From positions 26,512,001-26,576,000 of the forward strand of contig NW_024466599.1 in the NCBI RefSeq assembly GCF_017591425.1: a DNA stretch of 64,000 nucleotides, in the 5' to 3' direction. A program made the translations under genes and the position numbers. The stretch comes from Ochotona curzoniae. Taxonomy: Eukaryota > Chordata > Mammalia > Lagomorpha > Ochotonidae. Shown here in pieces: positions 13,576-25,767 of this stretch. How positions within the stretch are numbered: the first letter of the stretch is position 1; each line of letters begins with the position of its first letter. Under the pieces are notes generated by a model. That model was given only the letters and a program-made list of their open reading frames with translations, did not search any database and was not told the DNA's origin.

Positions 13576-16500
13576 TCTCAGAGTGTGCACTGACAGGAAG
13601 ATTACAGTGATGGAGTTGGGACTCACCAGCACTCTGATAGAAGACAGGAACAACCCAAGCAGAGCCTTAAGTGTGAACCAAATACTTATCCCACTTCCCT
13701 TCTTAAAGAGTGAATTCTCTCACTGCCATATTTGGGTCCTGTTACTGGATAGGTCTGGTTATCTGGCTTTCAGATGCCATCACTCCCCGTGTCCCTGCCC
13801 CAGGATTAATCTAAGGAGATGTCATGTCTAATGTGAGGCCTCACCTGAAGGGTGCCATCTTGGGGAAGTTGAGTTTATTAGGCTGGAAGATGGTCCAGCT
13901 CAGAAGCTGCCACATTTCACTCCCCAACAAGGCTGGGCATAAATCCAGGGTCAGTATTCTTTGAAGTCTTAATGCACATTAGTGTGACTTGATTTAAAGA
14001 GGAAAGTTTCCATGGTAAAGTTCCTGAAAGGCTTTCTTTGTTGGGACTTTCAAAACCCAAATGTAAAGGAGGGAACTTTTCACTGTTAGAGGTGGGTTTT
14101 TGTGGTGTTAAGGCTGGGATCTTGTGCTGTGTGTGTAACCATTTTCCAGATGTTCCCTGTAAGATCGGGGTTCACCCAAGGAGTGAATGTCATCTCGCCT
14201 GAAAGGGCAGGTGGTCCAGAAACCATTCCTGGGAAGAGGCAGGGACTCAAAGGTCCAAGATTTTGGGTCTTTCTCTGACCCTCAGTTTTGTGAATCTGTA
14301 CCTGAAGTTTGAGACAACTTCAGGGAAGGTTTCTCCTCCAGGGAGCTGGTTTTTCTAATCTATAAGCAAGGATCCAAAGAATAAAAAGGAAGAAAACGAA
14401 AAGGGACTTTTCTGCAGAAACTTCTTAGTGACAATTGGGTTCCCCTTTGTTACCCAAGGATTTTCCCCCTCTTAATCCTGGAGACATCTAGCAAGAAAGT
14501 GTTAAGTCAGCCTGAAAGACAGTGTGAGGTTCGCCTGCTGATGGGACAGCTGCCCAAGTACTAAGGCAGGGACTGTCAATGAATTTGTTACCTCTCACAC
14601 TAACATGAAGCTGTTCTAGAACCTCTCACACCAGCCTTACTATTCCCAGCCTGCAGGTCACAAATCAGGTCCTATGGAAGGGGGCATGGGCTTTTCCAGG
14701 ATGGTGGCACATTTTATAAAAATATTTCATCCTGCAACCCACTTGTTCAGCAATCTGGTTCCATCATTTTCATTTCCACTGGGGCAGTATTCTCAGGAAA
14801 GGGCCCAATCTTTTGGGCCTGGAAGTCAGCTTTTGCTGTAATCCCTATTCCTGGATTGTTCTGAGTAGACTGCAGGATAGGGATTTATTCCTTGAATTAC
14901 TCATGGTCCTCCCTTCTCCTAAGACAATTCCATCTGTCCTGAGGTCCCCTTTAAGACCTTGTTTTATGAGGCGATGCCACCTCATCTTTCCCTCCCCAGA
15001 ATTTAAACTTATTTTCCAATGATCTTCTGGCAATGAGTCACACTTAAGCTTCGTGGCATATCCAACAAGAATTTTATGCTGAGCATAATACTCGTTCTGT
15101 TACTCGGTTGTGCTAATTTCAATTTGTGGCAGAAATCTCTGTACACATGACAAGTTTCTGGAACAATAACTTAATTCTGTATGATGGCTTTGATTCAGGC
15201 AGATGTTTTTATCTCTCACTCGTGTCAATCTGCTTTCCATGGGAGAAATCTGGGTGATCTTCAAAGGATGAAGATGGCTGACTTCCCCTGGAAGTCAGTG
15301 CAAGTGACATCACTATTTTTTTTTAAGTAAAACTGAAAGATAATTAAATGCAGCACAGTAGTTGTAAAATACATTTCATTGTGTTATACATCACTTCATA
15401 AATTAAGCATAGTTCCCATTCTTCCATATGACATTCTTTGTGGTGTTTACCACAGAAAAATGGCTCCATGACAGCAAAAGCAACACATTTTCAAGCCAAG
15501 CTGCTGTGCGAAGGTGACCAGAAAACATTCTCAGATGGTAAGCTTGTTGGATGAAATGGCAAGCATGCCACCAGGAAGACCTGGGATGCTCCAGGTGTTG
15601 TCAAATGAAACAGGGGTGCTGATAAATCCACCAGAGATTATCTCCTTGGAAAAGAAATGTGATAGTTATCCAATATCAATAAGTTTATACGTACATAGTT
15701 TTGGATCCTCTACACATTGCCTACCAAGAAGGCTACCTATCTGGGTTAATTTCACTTCAAGAAACCTATTTTGCTGCTTCTGACCCAAATTCTGTAAGCG
15801 GCAATTCAGTGCAATATCTAATACCTTATGTGCATACCATACTGAGTTGCCTAAAAAAAGTGAGTCAATCAACCATTTTTACTAATCTGGTGGACTGACC
15901 CTAAAATGTAAGAATTTTGTTATTGGGACTGCTAAATTTGGGATAAAGTTGATAACTTCCAAAGGAGAGAGACCCGCCCCCACCCATTGTGTTGACTCTG
16001 TTGTGTTTATGTCTCACAGTAAAGTTATCCAGTCTCTTAAGGTCATGTATTAGGAAGATTAGAATCATTTCCTAATGTGTAATTTGCTTTTGCCTCTTCT
16101 AAATACTTAACTTACATAATGGATATAAGGATTTTGTCTATTCCAAGACCTCAAGTTTCTGTGAGGAATTGGGAGAAAGGAAACAGACAGGAACTAATCT
16201 GGGATTCTGTGATGTCCACTAAGCCAGTGCAGCCTTCAACACATACTTCTTGACAGCGATTTGGCTTACTGAAGTGTTACACTGAATGGCTTTCTATTTG
16301 CAAAGAAAAAATGACTCTGATATAATGATCTTTTTAAATAGGTAATTTTAGGCAGCAATAACTGACTGTCCTGATAGATCTCACTGTCCAGTGAAAAGGT
16401 CACTCATGTGAAACTTGGCCGATCTCAACATGAGGATCACAATGTACATGGCCTCTTTTCTCTTGGATGGGTCCCGTGTGACCTGCCCTTCTGAGTTTGC

Positions 16501-17814
16501 AACTGAAGTGCATCTTGGGACCTTCTTTAAATAAGTGAAGCTAAATTGTTAAGGAGGAGACTATTCTGGGGTGAGAACATCCATTCAACTCTAAGCAAGT
16601 GCACGTCAAAGCCACTGCCAGCTGTGCACCTGCTCTATGTATAAGGGACAGGTATTAAAAGGGCTGCCACTGGAGAACTGACCCAACAAGATGGTATACA
16701 CTTTCTATTAGGGGCATATGTATTACCAAAACCTAACAGGAGGGAACACTTGTGAAAGAGAACAAAGTAAAATGGTTAGGATGGTTAGGATCCTGTAGGA
16801 TGCTGGATTCTGTCAGTGATGTCATACAAACCCAGGCTACTCAGATCTGTTCTCGCACTCGCTAGCAAGGCAGTGGAGCCTGGGCAGGCACATGACTCTT
16901 CATGTCGCCTACCAGTTCAAGCTTTTCCTTGAGGCCATCCTACAGACAAAAGTGAAAGCAGCCAGGAAGGGGGAGGCTGAATACCATCAATCAGCAAGAT
17001 TTTGGAAGAATCTGGAAAAACTGGCTACAAGGTACAAGTTACCCTGGACATTCTTTAGCAACATTTAGAAGATGCTGGGGAGTCTTTAGAGTTTTGACCT
17101 GTGAGTGAGGGGGTTTTGTATAAGGACACTAGAAAGTCACAGGTTTTTAACATTAAGATGATTGGGAGATGAAGAAAAGCACTCAATGTTCAAGAACTAG
17201 TTTGCTCATCTTGTGAGTTATCCCAAGAGCACTTCACCTGTGCTTCATAGGTAACTTCAGGGACAGAATTCCGAAGTCGTTGGCAAAAGCGGCCATTGCA
17301 AGGAGAAAGTTTGTGAGAAAGAGCTGCAAGTCACTGTGCCGGGTGTTTTCCTCTGAGCGGGGAAGGGTGAAGGAGACCAAGCTGTTTGTGAATTTCCTCT
17401 TCCTGTTTTACTAACCAACATCCTTGGGGGCAGTGGCGGTGCTTCCAGTTGCCTTCCTCTATTCTCAGTCTTGTCTGGACAAGCAGTGCTGTGTGGACAT
17501 GCACTTGTCACGCAGACGCACATGAAGGTTTGAGTCTGCTGTAGCAGGAATCCAGGCAAAGGGACCCAGCTCACACATGGAGAGCAGGGACTGGTGCTGA
17601 TATGGAATTTTGATAATACATATTCATTTCTCCTAAGTTACTGTAGCCCTGTTCCTGGACTCTCTAAGTGATCAAAATTACAGAATGGATAAAATCATTT
17701 CCTACCTTATTCTAAAGGGTTGCCAACAGTATGGAGTTGCAGTGTTTCTGGCTACACTCACAGAAGCATTTTATCTCATGTTTTTGTTCATTGCTACAAA
17801 CAAGCAAGTTCATT
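13576..17814. other. Intergenic DNA 3' of CDC42EP3, no gene seen
   Basis: No recognisable gene or young repeat. The part at 14.0-14.7 kb resembles old LTR-type sequence in texture but I could not place it. A direct repeat (TGGTTAGGA twice) occurs at 16773-16792. Confidence 0.4.
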
Positions 17815-17821
17815 TTTAACA

Positions 17822-17834
17822 TTTATTCTTTATT
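17822..17834 (-). terminator. Tandem polyadenylation signals, likely CDC42EP3 mRNA end
   Basis: Two AATAAA hexamers lie one base apart on the minus strand (17829-17834, then 17822-17827). A T/G-rich stretch follows some 15-40 nt downstream on that strand (about 17780-17805), as expected of a cleavage-site downstream element. Cleavage would fall near 17800-17815. Confidence 0.5.
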
Positions 17835-18429
17835 GTGTTGGATGAAGTACCTAGGAAATGCAAGTATGTACGGTACTAAAATATTCATAGTTCCAAATAA
17901 CATCATATGGTGCAGCCCAGTCTGCAGAAGCATCAGGAGAACCTTGCCTTTACACTTGACCATCTATCCTTGGCTGCTGTTAGGGGTACAGCAACAAATG
18001 GAGGAGAAAAACAATGAAGCTAAGTATGAGTAGTATACTTTTTCCAAACACACACATGCACTGCTTACAACAGAAACCCAATGGAAATGGGTCAGATGAC
18101 AGCACTGGATGTATTATCTATAAAATGTAGACTCTGCAATAAAAAGCCAAAGGCACATAAAAATATATTTTACCTTTAAAAATAACTTAGTTACAGTCAT
18201 ACTTTGCTTGTATCTTACCAACATGTAGCCGATGGTCAACATTTTGCGATATAGATATAATAATATATAGGGATATATAAGAACTACAAGAGAATCCCCC
18301 CCCAAAAAAACCTATAAAGTTTGTTTACATGTGAAAACAAAGTTTTTTTTTAACACTGCATAATTTGCGAGGGTGAGTCCCAAAAAATGTAATATAGAAA
18401 AGAGTCTAGGGAAAAAAAGGTTTAGGTTT

Positions 18430-18438
18430 TAAATAAAT
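18430..18438 (-). promoter_or_regulatory. AU-rich element in the CDC42EP3 3' UTR
   Basis: The minus strand reads ATTTATTTA, two overlapping AUUUA pentamers forming the UUAUUUA core bound by TTP/ZFP36 and HuR-type proteins. It lies about 400 nt after the stop codon. Known ARE biology suggests mRNA-stability control; use in this transcript is inference. Confidence 0.4.
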
Positions 18439-18839
18439 TCTCAGTTCCTCTTGCTTAGAAAACTTGGAGCCTTGGCACCTTTCGTAGTTAGTATCAGTCT
18501 TGGCCAAGCCAGACTTCTTGTGTCCGTCAACAAGCAAATGTAAGCTGAATGCCAGCACGCAGCTGAAAGAGGCCCCTGACTCACTTCCTCTTTCTGCCAG
18601 GTCACGTTTGCTTGTTTTGTTGTCCTCCTGACTCCCCGACCCCCCCATTTGCTTTTGCAAACAGGAAGAGAATAACAGGTAAAAAACACTTTGCGGAAAC
18701 ATTATTTTTAGAAAGCCCATCCTGCAGCTACAACTGTGGAAGCTTCAGCTGGTGCTGCTTTAGTTTTGTTGTGGTTTCTTTTGCTTTTTTTTTTTCTGGG
18801 GGTACCTTTTACCCCCAAAGGAAAAGAACTGGTCTCCTG

Positions 18840-19604
18840 TTACTTATTTTTCTCCATGACGTTCAACACTTCATCCAAGAGTGAGGGCCCAAGATCGAGC
18901 TGCAGCGAGAGGAGAGACCCTGTAAGGTCAGAGAGGGACTCCTCTGATTTAGTCTTCCCCTTGCTGAGCTCGGCTGGGGCGGGCTGCTCGAACATGTCCT
19001 CGGCAGACCACTCCGGGTACTGTTCGGACAGGCTGGAAGAGTGACTGTCCCTGCCCTGGCTGGACTGCGAGGCCGAGCCGCTGGAGGCCCATGACGCGTC
19101 TCCTTGGCCAAGCGCCCCATTCATCAACACACTGCTGTCCTCTGGTGCCTTTTCCTCCACGACAGGTGCACAGCTGAGCCTGGGCAGCTTAGCCGGTCCA
19201 AATGATTCCTGTTTGGTGTTAAAAGTCACGGGCGATAACAAGGGTAGCATAAGGGCTTGGGACCCTCCAATGGTTGGGAGTGAGATGGCATTTTTGAGCA
19301 CTGGTGAGGGCGTTTCTACAAACATGGAGTCCGAGGTGCTGTTGGCACGAAAGAAGTCGTTATGGCCTGGGAGCTGGCCCAGTCGCGCTTTCTCCTGGTT
19401 TCCTGGCAGGAGCTCATAGTTGCCCTGGAGAAAGGAGATATCTCCAAAGACGTCGTGCTGGCCCTCTTTGCCAATATGAATGGTGTGGCGGAAGTCCCCA
19501 AGTGGGGGGCTGATCATGTCGGGAGACAAGATGTCCCTCAGCTTGAATTTCTTTCCTTTCTTGTTGTTGGCAGCTTTTAGGTAAATCGGGGTCTTGGCTG
19601 GCAT
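18840..19604 (-). CDS. CDC42EP3: CDC42EP3 (BORG2), Cdc42 effector protein 3, complete 254-aa CDS
   Basis: An intact frame of 254 codons in one exon, recognised as CDC42EP3/BORG2 from near-complete agreement with the mammalian protein as I know it; the length matches. The N-terminus (residues 1-30) is basic (NNKKGKKFK near 13-21). A CRIB motif follows at residues 31-45 ([15 protein letters not shown]), keeping the I-S-P and H..H.G residues that contact GTP-bound Cdc42. A conserved [10 protein letters not shown] block lies near 49-58, a conserved [10 protein letters not shown] block near 108-117, a Ser-rich stretch near 175-192, and the C-terminal BORG homology segment ([21 protein letters not shown]) near 231-251. 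Family knowledge: BORG proteins bind Cdc42 and TC10 through CRIB and bind septins, organising septin and actin structures in the cytoplasm. The start is CCCACC-ATG, with A at -3. No frameshift or internal stop is seen. The single-exon coding layout matches the family. Other open frames across this exon are shadows. Confidence 0.97.
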   Translation of the reverse strand: MPAKTPIYLKAANNKKGKKFKLRDILSPDMISPPLGDFRHTIHIGKEGQHDVFGDISFLQGNYELLPGNQEKARLGQLPGHNDFFRANSTSDSMFVETPSPVLKNAISLPTIGGSQALMLPLLSPVTFNTKQESFGPAKLPRLSCAPVVEEKAPEDSSVLMNGALGQGDASWASSGSASQSSQGRDSHSSSLSEQYPEWSAEDMFEQPAPAELSKGKTKSEESLSDLTGSLLSLQLDLGPSLLDEVLNVMEKNK

Positions 19605-19845
19605 GGTGGGATGTGGGGATGCTGACCTTGCAAGCGGGAAGTTGGGCAGGGGGCGTTCTCCACGGGGATGTTCTGTGATTCAGAAAGCAAGCCTTCTGGA
19701 TGCACCTGTCACATTTTACTCCAGTGGCTTCAGAAGCTGTTCTCAAGTAAAGATGGTGGTCTTGGAGACCTACTGAGCTTCCACTGCACGAGGCTTCCCA
19801 GGAAGCCCGTTACATCATCCAGTCCTCTCCACAGCAAGGAGAAAC
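19605..19845 (-). other. CDC42EP3: CDC42EP3 5' UTR part of the coding exon, with splice acceptor at 19846
   Basis: Read on the minus strand, a pyrimidine-rich tract ends in CTGCAG just before GTTTCTCC, so the exon should begin at 19845, giving 241 nt of leader before the ATG. This fits the known gene plan of a non-coding first exon and a single coding exon. The leader has two very short upstream ORFs: ATG-ATG-TAA (19818-19810) and a start-stop ATG-TGA (19714-19709). No other ATG is seen in this exonic leader. The acceptor is predicted by eye. Confidence 0.7.
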
Positions 19846-21977
19846 CTGCAGAAGAGAGCCAAGAAGGTTAGGGTACATGGCATTGCTGGGTTTCTTGGCC
19901 CTTTTCACAAACCCCCCACAGATAGTGACAAGACTGGCCCCCACCAGCATCCCACTTTCCCCTCACTGTTCTTATTCCTTTATGCAGGATGAAAACTCAT
20001 CTTCAGAAAGTGTTTCACCTGGCTTGGTTTTAAGGGAAGATAGAAAAACAAGAACCCCACGCCCTGGACCCCAACACTTGCAGACATATCCGAGATGTTG
20101 GTCTTTCTCCCCTGAGACCTGCTTCCAGCATGCTACCAGGGTGACTTCGGCTTAGATGCAACTGGATTTCTTTTAAAGAGTATTTCCTCTTTAGTTCCAC
20201 TATCAGGATTGACCGTGTTTATTAGGCTTACAAGGGGCTGAAAATGGCATCTCCAGTAATCACTAAATACTAGTGGCTAAATAAATATGAGGAAATGAAT
20301 GTTTACAGATGAGAATGGAGATGCTGGAGTAAGAAAAAAAGATACTTGGTGTTAATAACACATAATCAGTTAACAGAAGAGCTGGGGTTGAGATCCTGCT
20401 GTAGCCAAGAACACCAGGGTTACAGGCTATGGGAGGTTTTCTGAGCTAGGAGAACGTACCTGCTTTCTCTCAAAGGGAAAACATGGAGATCTTGCTGAAT
20501 AGTTTGGGCCTTCACTCAGAAAAACACCACTTCCTGTGTGAAGAAGACAGCACAGGCAGCGCCCCCGCAACCTGCCTCCTGGTGCAGGTATGCCTTGGCA
20601 GGTGCATTCTGTGACTTGCAAATGGATGATTCCGCTTGAGCCAGTGAGAGCTTTGGAAGCCCGAGGCTCTACAAGGAGACTGCCAGCACCATGAGGGAGC
20701 CTGGGTTCTAGGGGGAGGGAGGTTTTTCTCCCCAGTGTCTGAGGAGACCACAGCCCACGATCTTACTAGGACATGACCATGGGTCTCAAGGTTCTCCCCA
20801 GGAATTTACTGAGCTCTTGGTTGGGTCTTGTGGCAGTAACAAAAATTAAAACCCTGAGCTTTCACATGGAAACATCAGAACTTCCTTCCAATGCAAGTGC
20901 ATAATACATGGTCCTATGTCTGGGCCTCTGGTTCTGCCTTTCTGCCATGTACATGTGCGGGAGGGGATTGCTGGCTGTTTGCAGGAATGGCTGGGATGCC
21001 AAGGCTTGAGGAGGTGGTGGCAACCTGGAGGAATAGCTGCCCAGCAGTGGTGTCCTAGGCTCACAGGTCCAGCTGCCAAGGGCAGCATGCTTGCCAAAAT
21101 TCAGAGCCTGGAATGGCGACCACTGGTCAGCTGTGAAGACTTGGTTAGGTGAACTCAGAACCTGGAGCCCAAATAATCAAACTCATGAAACTTTAACTAA
21201 AGAGCAGTCCCCTCCCATTTCCACCATACCCTTCCACTGCCATCACATCTTCCCTTGAACTGAAAAAGAATTTGGAATGGTGAGGGTGGAATGCTTGCGA
21301 CACCCAGAGCTCTCAGGGTCGTGGGTGAGCACCAGGTGGCAACCTAGGCATTGCACAGGTCAGCACTTGCAGGCACACAGGCACTCCTGGCCGGCAGCCA
21401 CGGAAGGCCTGGTAAGATCAGTGGCTGGGACGCAAAGGTTAAAAGGAAGCAGTGGAAACCTACAATCAAACAGTACTGGTGGGGAGGCAGAGAAGGTGTG
21501 GATGGTGACATCTGGGAGGATGGAAGAAGAGACCCCACAAAGGTATTTTTCTTCCTGTAAATATTTACCCAGTATTTATGGCATGAACTTGACAAGGCAA
21601 TGTGGGTTGAATTCCGACTTTGTGTCAGTTCCAAGAATGCCCATATATACTGAAAGCTTAGGGGAAAAAAAAATGGTGGGGGGAGGGAATTAGGAGCAGA
21701 AATGTAGCCTTCCAGCTTTACAGGGAGTGGATGTTTGCGTTGCTGGGGAAGCATCTGGAAGTTCTGACTCAGTCTCTTTGTCTTATCAGTTATCTTTCTT
21801 ATTCCAGCTCCTCAGCATGCTCCAGCTGACCAGAGGCAACACCACCTCTTGGCTTCCGGAAAAAACCTTGGCTTATCAACCAATGGAAGGCCAGGTAGCT
21901 CTATCGGTTCCCCTCTCCCTTTCCCAGCTGACACTCAAAACAAGAAAAACTGTTGTTCATTTTCCTTTTCTTTGAAA

Positions 21978-22260
21978 GGTACTGAGAGACCTCCTATTGG
22001 CTAGTTCACTTCCCCAAGTGCCTGGAAACAGCCAGGACCGGGTCAGGACAGAGCCAGAAGCTCCATCCAGGTCTCCCATGTGGGAGGGAGGGAGGGACTC
22101 CAGTATATGTAGCCATCACCTGCTGCTCCCCTTCTCTCACTCCATCCCCGAGGAGGGAGGAATCTGCCACAGAGAAGCCAGGACTGAAACTAGATACTGC
22201 AGTACAAGATGTGGACATCCCATGTGATGGCTTAACTGTTGTAGCTCACACCTACCACAC
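21978..22260 (-). mobile_element. CSINE, old
   Basis: Antisense C-repeat features in order: 'gttcacttccccaagtg', 'ccatccaggtctcccatgtggg', 'gggactgaaact'-like text and 'gatgtggacatcccatgtgatgg'. Diverged, and its tail is lost or degraded. Same orientation as CDC42EP3. Confidence 0.55.
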
Positions 22261-22789
22261 TGTTCTTTTAAAGTCTCCTCTGCTATTGCTGAGACAGAAA
22301 CAGTGGCTTCTTTAAAGCAAACTGTATCTGGTCCGAGAGAGGATATGTGTATCTCCTGGCAACCAGCAGCATTTAACAATAGTAACTGTTTACTTTTGGT
22401 GCTACTGGGCACCATCCCAACCTTTGACATGCTATACCTCCCTGACAAGAACCCACCAGGCTGCTACTGCTCAGCCCTGAACATGCTGACTTCACTTCTG
22501 TACCATCAGCAGTGACTTGTTGGTGGAGTCCAGCTACCATGCAATAGGCCAGGTGATTGTGCTTGGGAATTTGACCTGAGACTGAATGAGCACTAGCTTG
22601 GGAATTTAGTCAATCAAGCAGACACATTCCCAAGACTTTTTCAGACATATCTGGGTGATGACACCCTGGGGTAGTGAGGGTGGGCTAACAGCCCATGGAC
22701 ACTGACAGTGGAAGCATGAGCACACTCAGCCTCAATGGAAGGCAGGTAGGGTGGCAATCACCTACCAAAAAATACAACCATGTGTCCTT

Positions 22790-23100
22790 TGACCCACTTA
22801 AAGGGAACAATACAACTCATAGGTCACTGCTGTACAAAGTTGTTGAAGCCAGCAACTGATAACAGCCAAGAGTTGGAAACAACCTAGGTGTCCACCTAGT
22901 GAGGACTGGATAAATAATGTTGCAGTCAACCAAATGCCATGCAAGTCTTAGAAGCTCAACTTGGCACATGCTCAATGGACAGAATCCCAAAGATGTTCAG
23001 CTCAAGCATTAGAAGAGTTGCACAAGTCAGTAAATATATTTGAATGGGACTGCCAAAGTCTGTAGAATCTTACCAGAAGCACTAACAATGAACAAACAAG
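22790..23100 (+). mobile_element. Old L1 LINE fragment (ORF2 3' region)
   Basis: The segment around GAGTTGGAAACAACCTAGG, GTGTCCACCTAGTGAGGAC and 'tggataaataatgttgcag' follows the widespread mammalian L1 ORF2 3'-end text. Truncated and non-coding; antisense to CDC42EP3. Confidence 0.6.
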
Positions 23101-25756
23101 TACACAGGGCTAAGAACACTTTTTTTTCTGCGAGCCAATTTTATGGCTGGTATTTAGGTCCTGAAAACCTGTCAACCCTGTGAGTTAGCTCAACATAGAT
23201 GTCTTTAGGGGAAGATGCGGTTCAAGAGCAAGGTCCAGGAGGGCCAGGTATGGATGGGAAGACCTTACAAGGGGCCTGTGCCTCATCTCAGTTTGGCAAA
23301 GACAGATGGCCGTTTTCCATGTCAGCACATGTTTTGCAGAAAAGGCAGTGTTGGTCTGTATTTTGCAGAACGGAAATGACCTGAGTGGGGAGGGGTTTCT
23401 AAGGTAGTAGGGAAATAAAGCAGGAGAGCATGCAGGTGCTGGAGAAACGGGTGGATGGCAAGTGTTCAGGAGAAGAACAAGCAGGTACATGGCTTTTTCT
23501 GGGAGGTGGCTATTGACACAGAAAACATGTTATGGCTGAATGGTGCTAAATACCAAGATACTAAATCCTGCTCCCTCCTCAATCTCTTGAAGGTAGCTGG
23601 TAGCTGATCAACATGGAAGTAGAACAACAACAAAAAATTCCATCCACGCAGGAGTCATGGGGTCACCCAAGGCCTCTGTTCTTTGCCCAGAAGGAAGAGG
23701 GGCTGCTTATGGGAGTAAGTTAGTGAGAGAAGACAAAGAAGAGCCAGATGTGACTAATTAGACCAGATCTGGGTGGCAAGCACCTAGGTACTTCACAAGC
23801 CATAGGAAAAGCACACAGAGCTTAGTCTATAAATCAAGACATCCCCAACAGCATTAACTGGGCACTAAGCTGGTCAAGGGTCTTGGCCATCCACACTGGG
23901 GCCCCTTCCCTTTCTGCCACCTATCACCCCAGGGCTTCTCTGAGTCTCTACTTCACTCGCCTTGTCTCTATCTTTTGCCAGTTGCTCTCATTCCTCCACT
24001 CCCACTATCTTCTCCACATACCAAAAGACAAACCGCATGCACGTGGGTGGGTCTCCTTTTCACAAAGCCTGCCTTTGACCCTGAACGCTTTCCTGGCTGC
24101 TGATTCCGCTCACTGCGTTCTTGGATCAGAGTTTGCTTCTCTTCTCCCCCTTTCCTGCCCCCCCCTCGCCAGCTCAGATGACACCAGAGATCACACACTC
24201 CATGGGGACCTTACAGTCCTTCACTCCCAGGCTGCTGGACACTGGGGAGACTGGCCAACAAAGGGGTCCAGCTTCCTTCTCAAGATGGGGCACAGCCCAG
24301 CTGCAAATGGACACTCTCCCACTCATAAGTATTTGGAGAAATCCCACCATGTCCAGACACCCAAAGACCTGGGAGGAAGGCAGAACCTGGATTTGACAAG
24401 GAAGGGACCAGGCTCCTAGCACTAGGTTTCTAGCTTGGGACCAATGGAAGCATTAAGTGGCAAATAATACACAAACATAGCAATAATTCAACCAAGAAAA
24501 AGAAAAATGTGAAGCAGCCCTTTGTTAATCTCCTTATCTTTTGGGCAAACAGAGTGATGCTAAAAATACCAAGCAGGGCAGGGCCAGGAGGTGAGAAAAA
24601 GCAAATGGTATTAAAATTAAAAATAAAGACAGAAAATTCAGTTCCTGAATTACTTAGAGCTGACTGTACTGGCAACTCAACAGGGCCCCAAAAAGAACAA
24701 AGAGGTTGAGATTAAAACAAATTCCATTTATTTTAAGAAAGGAATGCTTGGTTTGTCTAATTGTTTTTAGATTAATTCTTAATGTGCAGAAAGGCTACAA
24801 GAATTTCTTGCATCCTGCAAACAAGGCTACAACGCTAATTTCAAACACACATATGAAAACAGGGATGCTACTGTTCTGAGTGGCCTGTGGCCTTCATCCT
24901 CCTCTGCTTGCATGTTTCCCTCTGGCAAGAACATCCCAGCTTCTCATCACTGGCCCCTTGGCTTCAGCAACACCATCTATGTGCCCTTCCTCTCAGCACC
25001 CTCCACACCCCAGCACACATACGACCTTAATTCCACCTGCCTGCCTGACTCACGGGTTAGAATCCATAGAAGGTCTCTGACTTGTCCAAGGTCTCACCTC
25101 CCTTCCCCAGCCCCCAGCAGATTTCTCTCGGGCAACTAGCTGCCAGCCAGGGCATGGCAATAATCCTACTGTGCTGAGCTCTGAGAAACTGCACTTGACC
25201 TGGGCTCTAGCCTCCTCCAGGGCTGAAGGATACCTGGGACGTGTTCCTACACGCTCACTGGGAGGAGGCTAACCAGCAAGGAGAGGCTGAAGCCACAGAG
25301 CGGCATAAAGAAAGCTGATCATTAGGGATCTGGAAGAATTGTTTCATTGTGATGGAAAGGGGATTATTATTAATTTGTTCTGGAGCTGCCAAGCATAAAT
25401 TGTAAAGAAAGAGATCCAGGATTCTGGAGAGGTAGCTTGGGCTGCCCAGCAGAGGGGCACGAGGGAGCACTGTGTTTTGCTCAGGATGAGGAGCCTCCAG
25501 GGAGTCTTCCTGATGAGTGGGGTCTCCGTTTTGCTCACCTGGGTCTTCTATAAGGGCCACCATCCCTGCTAGTATCCTTACAGTCTCAACCTGGCTCCCA
25601 GATGCAAACAGATTCACCCTTGACAAGGCTTGCTGAATGCCTGGCCAGACTTTGCAATCGGCAAAGGCTGAGAGATTAAGACAGTGTGGGCAGTCATGCC
25701 CATCTTTTTACAAACCCCTGTAGGACTTTACCAAAGTCAGAGGTTTTAAATTTAAT

Positions 25757-25767
25757 GGGGGGGGGGG
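25757..25767 (+). repeat. Poly-G run of 11
   Basis: Eleven consecutive G bases within the CDC42EP3 intron; simple homopolymer, likely length-variable. Confidence 0.8.

Larger units (their letters stand above)
17815..18839 (-). other. CDC42EP3: CDC42EP3 3' UTR (predicted)
   Basis: About 1.0 kb separates the stop codon from the first minus-strand AATAAA signals, and no earlier AATAAA lies between them. The stretch is AT-rich, has homopolymer runs and contains no recognisable interspersed repeat, as expected of a 3' UTR under some constraint. It includes an AU-rich nonamer at 18430-18438. The end is predicted from the signals only; longer isoforms would run below 17.8 kb. Confidence 0.5.

Noticed and set aside
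16773..16792. Short direct repeat TGGTTAGGA
   Set aside because: Too short to mean more than slippage.
19414..19746. A 110-codon frame overlapping the CDC42EP3 start, which looked like a long overlapping uORF
   Set aside because: It begins with TTG at 19746-19744 and not ATG, so it is not a credible upstream ORF in a mammalian mRNA.
23883..24419. A 178-codon plus-strand open frame in the intron
   Set aside because: No family resemblance, no splice context, and overlapping frames on both strands look equally good.
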